Assembly (NCBI RefSeq): GCF_027158205.1
Contig: NZ_JAPVLU010000009.1
Span: 124,001 to 188,000 of the forward strand
Direction: 5' to 3'
Length of the DNA stretch: 64,000 bases
Source of the DNA: Streptomyces sp. H39-S7
GTDB lineage: Bacteria > Actinomycetota > Actinomycetes > Streptomycetales > Streptomycetaceae
Below, piece after piece: positions 59,401 through 64,000 of the stretch. Each line of letters opens with the position of its first letter. Positions within the stretch are counted from its first letter, which is position 1. The notes beneath the pieces were generated by a model. It saw only the letters and a program-made list of their open reading frames with translations, searched no databases and was not told the origin of the DNA. The translations under genes were made by a program, and so were the position numbers.

Positions 59401-60489
59401 ATGTCCGACACAGCGCATCTGTGGATGCGGCAGGAGTTCCGGTCCGGTGAACGGCGGGCACCGATCGTTCCCGAGGACGCCGCGCGGCTGGTGGACAGCG
59501 GAGTGCGGTTCACCGTGGAGGAATCCACCCAGCGTGTGTTCCCTCTCCAGCAGTACGCGGACGCGGGATGCCGGATCGAGGCTGCCGGCAGCTGGCAGCG
59601 CGCCCCGAAGGACACCTACGTCATCGGGTTGAAGGAACTTCCGGCCCAGCCACCGACGTTGCGGCACCGGCACATCTATTTCGGCCACGCGTACAAGGGC
59701 CAGCACGACGCTCCCGCGCTGCTGGAGCGATTCTCGGCAGGTGGCGGGACGCTGCTGGATCTGGAGTACCTCGTCGACGAGGACGGCCGCCGGCTGGCCG
59801 CGTTCGGCTACTGGGCGGGATACGTCGGCGCGGCCCTCGCCGTGCTCAACGCGACCGGACGGCTGGTCCGGCCACTCGTACCACTCGCCCGGGACGACCT
59901 GGACGCCGCTCTGCGCGCCACGCCGACGCGGCGGGAGGCGGACGGACAGCCCCTGCGCGCCCTGGTGATCGGCGCGTTGGGCCGCTGCGGCCAGGGCGCC
60001 TGCGACGCGTTGGAGGCGGCGGGTCTGTCACCGACGCGGTGGGATCTGGCGGAGACCGCCGACCTCGACCGTCCGGCGCTGCTCGCGCACGACGTGCTGA
60101 TCAACACCGTCCTGACGACGCGACCGCTGCCGCCCTTCCTGACCCCCGCCGACCTGGACGATCAGGCGCGCCGGCTGTCGACGATCTGTGATGTCACCTG
60201 CGATGTGACCTCGGAGTGCAACCTCCTGCCGATCTACGACGAGATCACCGACTGGGACCGGCCGGTCCGCCGACTGCGCGACGGGGAGCGGCCGGTGGAG
60301 ATGATCGCCATCGACAACCTGCCCTCGCTGTTGCCCGAGGAGGCCAGCCGCGCCTTCTCGGCCGACCTGCTGCCGCAGCTTCTGCGCCTGACGTCGCAGG
60401 GCGACGACGCACCGGCGTGGGCCCGCTGTCAGGACACCTTCGACACGGCGGTCCGCGCCGCGAGCAAGGAGACCGATCATGCGCGATGA
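59401..60489 (+). CDS. Saccharopine dehydrogenase, lysine-forming type (LYS1-like)
   Basis: This 362-residue enzyme of the AlaDH/PNT superfamily interconverts saccharopine and lysine plus 2-oxoglutarate with NAD. The N-terminal domain has MRQEFRSGERRAPIVPEDAARLVDSG, the ligand motif IGLKELP and HIYFGHAYKGQ with the LYS1-type His and Lys. The Rossmann part contains ALVIGALGRCGQGACDALE and the C-terminal NLPSLLPEEASRAFSADLLP. The ATG at 59401 follows GAGAGGAAG at long spacing. The next gene, a second saccharopine enzyme, overlaps it by 11 bp. Confidence 0.84.
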   Translation: MSDTAHLWMRQEFRSGERRAPIVPEDAARLVDSGVRFTVEESTQRVFPLQQYADAGCRIEAAGSWQRAPKDTYVIGLKELPAQPPTLRHRHIYFGHAYKGQHDAPALLERFSAGGGTLLDLEYLVDEDGRRLAAFGYWAGYVGAALAVLNATGRLVRPLVPLARDDLDAALRATPTRREADGQPLRALVIGALGRCGQGACDALEAAGLSPTRWDLAETADLDRPALLAHDVLINTVLTTRPLPPFLTPADLDDQARRLSTICDVTCDVTSECNLLPIYDEITDWDRPVRRLRDGERPVEMIAIDNLPSLLPEEASRAFSADLLPQLLRLTSQGDDAPAWARCQDTFDTAVRAASKETDHAR

Positions 60490-61684
60490 GACGACTTCCG
60501 CCCCGCCCGCGCCTCCCATACCCGCGAGCGGCACGGTGCACTGGGTCGGCACCGGCCTGTCGACCGGCGCCGCCGGGCTCGGCCTGCTGTTCGACTGGGC
60601 CGAACGGGTCCTGCTGTGGGGCCGCAGCACGGAGCGCGCCGCCGGACTGCTGGCACGGCTGGAGCTGACCGGCCGGGCCGGTGTGCGGGCGCTGGAGGAC
60701 GGGGCGCTCGCCGCCGAAGTACGCGCGGGCGATGTCGTGGTGTCCATGCTGCCCGCCACCGAACACGCGGGTCTGCTGCGGCTGTGCGCCGAACGCGGCG
60801 CGCACTTCGCCTGCTCCAGCTACGTTGCCGAGCCGCTCGCGGAACTGGCCGCCGACGCCGCGTCCACCGGTGTCGTCGTGCTGACCGAGGCGGGCCTCGA
60901 CCCCGGCCTCGACCACCTCCTGGCCCACCGGCTGATCCAGCGCGCCAGGGAAGCCGTCGGGGACCGCGCCGGATCGGTCCGCTTCACGTCGTTCTGCGGC
61001 GGCCTGCCCGCGGTGCCGAACGACTTCCGCTACCGCTTCAGTTGGGCGCCCTACGGCGTCCTCGCCGCCCTCACCTCGCCCTCGCGGTACATCGACGAGG
61101 ACGTGGAGCGCACCAGCGTCCACCCGTGGGAGGCGACCCGGCCGCACCGCCTCGACGGTGAGGAGTTCGAGGTCTATCCCAACCGCGACAGCCTGCCGTT
61201 CATCGCGCAGTACCGGGTGCCGGACGGTTGGCACTTGACGTCCTTCGTCCGGGGCACGCTGCGCAACGCGGGCTGGAGCACCGCCTGGAAGCCGGTCTTC
61301 GAGACCGTACGCACCGGCGACGAGGCCAGGATCCGGGCGCTGGCCCAGGATCTGGCCGAGCGCTACCCGACGACCGACGCCGACCGGGACCGCGTCGTGC
61401 TGTCCGTCGCGCTGGACGTGCGGGGCGCGGACGGAACGGACTGGCAGGGCTCGTACGTGCTGGATCTGACCGGCGACGGCACCCACAGCGCGATGGCCCG
61501 CTGCGTCTCCCTGCCGCTCGCCTTCGGCGTCACCCGCATCCTGGACGGCGGGCTGCCCGCCGGCCTCAACCGCGCGGCGGAGAGCCCCGGGGAGGTCGAC
61601 CGCTGGCTGCGGTTCCTGGACGACAACGGCGTACGGTCCACGTTCCAGGAGACGGTCGGCACCGGCCCCACCGCGCCGGCATGA
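60479..61684 (+). CDS. Saccharopine reductase-like enzyme (LYS9-like)
   Basis: This 401-residue saccharopine dehydrogenase/reductase has a modified Rossmann motif (HWVGTGLSTGAAGLGLLF). It continues with the family sequences VVVSMLPATEHAGLLRLCAERGAHFACSSYV, EAGLDPGLDHLLAHRLI and FCGGLPAVPNDFRYRFSWAPYGVLAAL, all typical of LYS9/AASS C-terminal domains. Its 5' end overlaps the LYS1-like gene. Together they can convert lysine to 2-aminoadipate semialdehyde or run in reverse. Confidence 0.84.
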   Translation: MRDETTSAPPAPPIPASGTVHWVGTGLSTGAAGLGLLFDWAERVLLWGRSTERAAGLLARLELTGRAGVRALEDGALAAEVRAGDVVVSMLPATEHAGLLRLCAERGAHFACSSYVAEPLAELAADAASTGVVVLTEAGLDPGLDHLLAHRLIQRAREAVGDRAGSVRFTSFCGGLPAVPNDFRYRFSWAPYGVLAALTSPSRYIDEDVERTSVHPWEATRPHRLDGEEFEVYPNRDSLPFIAQYRVPDGWHLTSFVRGTLRNAGWSTAWKPVFETVRTGDEARIRALAQDLAERYPTTDADRDRVVLSVALDVRGADGTDWQGSYVLDLTGDGTHSAMARCVSLPLAFGVTRILDGGLPAGLNRAAESPGEVDRWLRFLDDNGVRSTFQETVGTGPTAPA

Positions 61685-62508
61685 GCGCGGATCCGCCACC
61701 GATGGGGGACCTGCTGCGCCTGTACGCCATCGCCCCGCACCTGGGGGCGGACGAACTGCGGCGCGGCGTGTGCCGCGTCCTGACGGGCGACGACCCTCGG
61801 CCGGGGCCGTGGCCGTGGCCCGAGGGGCGGCACGGGCAGGTGCTGCGGCACGCGGGCGTCACGGCCGAGGTGGCCGGGTCCTGGGACGGGCCGCAGCTGT
61901 GGCTGCGCGTCGCGCACGACTCGCAGCACGCCTCCCGGGCCGCGGAACTGCTCGCGGACATAGCCGCGTCGGCCGGGGAGACGGCGCGTCATCCCCGCCC
62001 ACGCCCCGCCGCCCGGCACGATCGGCGCGACGGGAACGACGCGCCGGGGAACCGGAGCACCCCGGGATACCGCGCCTGGCGGGCCATGATGCGCCGGTGG
62101 GACGTCCCCGGCACCGGGCGGGCGGAGATCGCCGTCCCCGGCCGGCTGGATCCCGTCGATCCCACGGATCACGACATACCCTCGGAGGCTCCCCAAGGAG
62201 TCGACGGCGTAGCGCCGTTGACCTTCGTCTTCGATCACACGCCGGCACGGCAGCCGCCTCCGGGGTGGTTGCTGCGCTCCTGGTTCTTCCCGGCCGCCGG
62301 CAGGTTCCACTGTTCGTGGGAGGCGTCGGGCCGGTTGCGGGTCAGGACGCCCCGCACCGCGGACCGCCCGCAGGCGGTGGCGCTGCTGTCGGTCTGGCGG
62401 GCGGTGACCGCCGAACTGGACGTGCGCCCCGACCTGCCGCCCGATGCCCTGAACATTCCGCCCCGCGCCTTCGTCCTCGCCGCGCGGGACGTCAGCCCGT
62501 CGGCGTGA
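61681..62508 (+). CDS. Hypothetical protein coupled to the saccharopine enzymes
   Basis: This 275-residue cytoplasmic protein is one I do not recognise. It begins in an ATGA overlap with the LYS9-like gene, so it belongs to that operon. The N-terminal ~95 residues form one block (LLRLYAIAPHLGADELRRGVCRVL, then WLRVAHDSQHASRAAELLADIA). An Arg/Pro-rich disordered linker follows, then a beta-rich block (FVFDHTPARQPPPGWLLRSWFF, FHCSWEASGRLRVRTP). Its 3' end overlaps the convergent cytochrome b gene by 17 bp. No catalytic motif is evident. Confidence 0.65.
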   Translation: MSADPPPMGDLLRLYAIAPHLGADELRRGVCRVLTGDDPRPGPWPWPEGRHGQVLRHAGVTAEVAGSWDGPQLWLRVAHDSQHASRAAELLADIAASAGETARHPRPRPAARHDRRDGNDAPGNRSTPGYRAWRAMMRRWDVPGTGRAEIAVPGRLDPVDPTDHDIPSEAPQGVDGVAPLTFVFDHTPARQPPPGWLLRSWFFPAAGRFHCSWEASGRLRVRTPRTADRPQAVALLSVWRAVTAELDVRPDLPPDALNIPPRAFVLAARDVSPSA

Positions 62509-63919
62509 TCCCCGGGCGGGTGCCGCTGGAGCCGGATGGTTCGAGGGACGCGGGCCTCCGCCCGTCCCGGACGGGTTCGGTGATCTCGATGTAGCCACCC
62601 TCCGGGGTCCTGACGATCCGCCCGGTCTCGCGCCCGTGTGCGGCCTCGTGGCTCGCCCGTTCCAGCAGTCCGAGGCAGAACCAGCGGGTGAGGACGAACG
62701 CGAATACCGGTCCGGCCAGAACGGCCGCCCGCAAGAAGTCGGTGACGTCGTTCACGGACAGGTGGAAGCGGACGGCGATCTGGTCGTTGGCAGCGGCAGC
62801 CCACAGAAGCCCGTAGAAAGCCAGGGCCCCCGCCCCGACGCCCGTGCGGGTCGCCGCGTCGCGTGGGCGATCCAGCTCGTGATGCGGCTCCCTGTCGCCG
62901 GTCAGACGGCGTTCGATCAGGGGGTACGCCGCCAGGAACGTGAAGAACGCGCCGGGGATGATGAGCGCGGGAACCAGCACGGCGACGGTGAGCGTACGGC
63001 CGGCCACCTCGAACTCCCAGCCCGGCATGAGTCGCACCGCGCCGTCCAGGAACCCCATGTACCAGTCGGGAACCGCCCCTGCCGTGATCTCACCGGGACG
63101 GTAGGGGCCGAGCAGCCAGACCGGGTTGATCTGGGCGAACGCGCCGAGCAGCACCAGCACCCCGCACGTTCCGAAGAACAACGCCGGCCCGGCGGCCACC
63201 GGGAGCGACCGCAACCAGTGCGGACCGCGGGTGGCCGCTGCCGGCAGGCGGGGGCGGCCGTGCCGCCGCACGAGCCTGTGCCGCAGGACGAACAGGCCGA
63301 TGATCGCGACGGGCAGCACCACCGTGTGCAGCCAGTAGAAGCGCGGGACGATCGCCTCACCCGGGAAGTCGCCGTCGAACAGCCAGAACGTCAGGCGGGT
63401 TCCGACCAGCGGGATCGACTGGAGCACGCCTTGGATGAGCGCGAGGCTGCCGCCGGACAGCATGTCGTCCGGCAGGATCGTGCCGGTCAGCCCGGCCGCC
63501 ATACCCAGCACGAGCAGCAGGACCCAGATCGACCACAGCGGCAGGCGAGGCCTGCGGAACGCTCCGGTGAAGAACATCCGGACCAGCTTGAGGCAGATCG
63601 CGGCGACGAAGATCAATGTGGCCCAGTGGTGCACCTGCCGCAGCAGAAGACCGCCGCGCACCTCGAGACTGAGGCGGACCGTCGACGCGTAGGCCTCGCT
63701 CACGACCACCCCCTTGAGCGGGCGGTAGGGGCCCTCGTAGGCGCTGCGCGCCATGTCCGGCCGGTAGAACACCGCCAGGAGGATGCCGGTGACGACGAGT
63801 ACCACGAGCGCGTGGGCGGCGATCTGTCCGAACAGCGCCGACCAGGGGTCCGCAGGTGCGCGCCGTGACCACCGCCGCGCCGGCCCGGCCGGGGAGAGTG
63901 CCGCGAGCAACCTCTTCAT
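62492..63919 (-). CDS. QcrB-like cytochrome b with altered haem ligands
   Basis: This 475-residue membrane protein of the actinobacterial bc-complex cytochrome b family has about nine hydrophobic helices. Helix B reads RQVHHWATLIFVAAICLKLVRMFFTGAFRRPR and helix D LHTVVLPVAIIGLFVLRH; PDWYMGFLDG gives the quinol-site motif. His97 and His198 are present, but the second ligand of each pair is changed: Lys111 where His is expected and Arg213 (followed by His214). No qcrA or qcrC genes lie downstream in the window. GGAGG sits 4 bp before the ATG. It is probably a paralogue rather than the main respiratory QcrB. Confidence 0.85.
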   Translation of the reverse strand: MKRLLAALSPAGPARRWSRRAPADPWSALFGQIAAHALVVLVVTGILLAVFYRPDMARSAYEGPYRPLKGVVVSEAYASTVRLSLEVRGGLLLRQVHHWATLIFVAAICLKLVRMFFTGAFRRPRLPLWSIWVLLLVLGMAAGLTGTILPDDMLSGGSLALIQGVLQSIPLVGTRLTFWLFDGDFPGEAIVPRFYWLHTVVLPVAIIGLFVLRHRLVRRHGRPRLPAAATRGPHWLRSLPVAAGPALFFGTCGVLVLLGAFAQINPVWLLGPYRPGEITAGAVPDWYMGFLDGAVRLMPGWEFEVAGRTLTVAVLVPALIIPGAFFTFLAAYPLIERRLTGDREPHHELDRPRDAATRTGVGAGALAFYGLLWAAAANDQIAVRFHLSVNDVTDFLRAAVLAGPVFAFVLTRWFCLGLLERASHEAAHGRETGRIVRTPEGGYIEITEPVRDGRRPASLEPSGSSGTRPGITPTG

Positions 63920-64000
63920 GTGTGTCCTCCAGCTGCCTCAGTAGCTCTGCTGCTAAGACACCGGGGGACGAGGGAATGTGACATCACGGGCGTGCGGGCT

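Noticed and set aside
59285..59401. 38-residue ORF ending TGATG on the LYS1-like start
   Set aside because: The stop-start overlap is suggestive, but there is no ribosome-binding site or coding bias, so coupling is not supported.
62636..63868. 410-codon plus-strand open frame opposite the cytochrome b gene
   Set aside because: Its composition (Gln/Glu/Arg-rich, no motif) is that of an antisense shadow of hydrophobic codons.
1..64000. Mobile elements, CRISPR, tRNA or rRNA genes
   Set aside because: I found no transposase motifs, terminal inverted repeats, spaced direct-repeat arrays or tRNA-like cloverleaf sequences.

Overview
The window is high-GC actinobacterial DNA, almost certainly from a Streptomyces-type genome. 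Evidence: strong G/C bias at third codon positions, frequent GTG/TTG starts, ATGA/GTGA gene overlaps, many TetR/MarR regulators, several leaderless promoters, and families typical of streptomycetes (PcaV, PcaL, monocupin quercetinase, ECF42-DGPF, RsbRST). I recognise no tRNA, rRNA, CRISPR array, IS element or prophage. The window begins inside an MFS transporter gene and ends just upstream of a cytochrome b gene.

Aromatic block (0.7-9.3 kb): a divergent MarR repressor (pcaV) faces pcaIJFHGBL, followed by pobA. Together they take 4-hydroxybenzoate and protocatechuate through the beta-ketoadipate pathway to succinyl-CoA and acetyl-CoA. Two GTGCAC-centred palindromes lie in the pcaV-pcaI gap.

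Uptake and hydrolysis block (9.3-21.2 kb): a TetR regulator, a CocE/NonD-type hydrolase, a 31-codon leader ORF and a four-gene PepT-type ABC importer run rightwards. Their lipoprotein binding protein and an amidase sit 7 kb away on the other strand. The two promoters carry the same 24-bp box (20/24 identical), so they look like one split regulon for importing and hydrolysing an ester or amide compound.

Catabolic operons (21.2-27.7 kb): a MarR gene diverges from an SDR, amidohydrolase, acyl-CoA ligase and MaoC operon with a pair of operator-like repeats. Next come a monocupin quercetinase coupled to an esterase and a second MarR gene.

Signalling block (27.9-41 kb): rsbR-rsbS-rsbT-rsbX-like-histidine kinase-response regulator/PP2C form a continuously coupled six-gene stressosome operon. 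It is followed by a free ATP-binding (RsbW-like) protein, VOC proteins, a DGPF/YCII-ECF42 sigma pair, a MarR/MFS efflux pair, and an anti-anti-sigma gene preceded by a remnant of an M4 metallopeptidase.

Mixed accessory region (41-64 kb): regulator/enzyme pairs with clear operators (TetR/NAD-epimerase, TetR/FAD monooxygenase, XRE/methionine aminopeptidase), a secreted protease, a YdjC-type deacetylase, an SLT-domain protein, acetyltransferases, two VOC genes with matching leaderless promoters, and a two-enzyme saccharopine module. The last gene is a QcrB-like cytochrome b in which both ligands expected for one haem are replaced by Lys and Arg.
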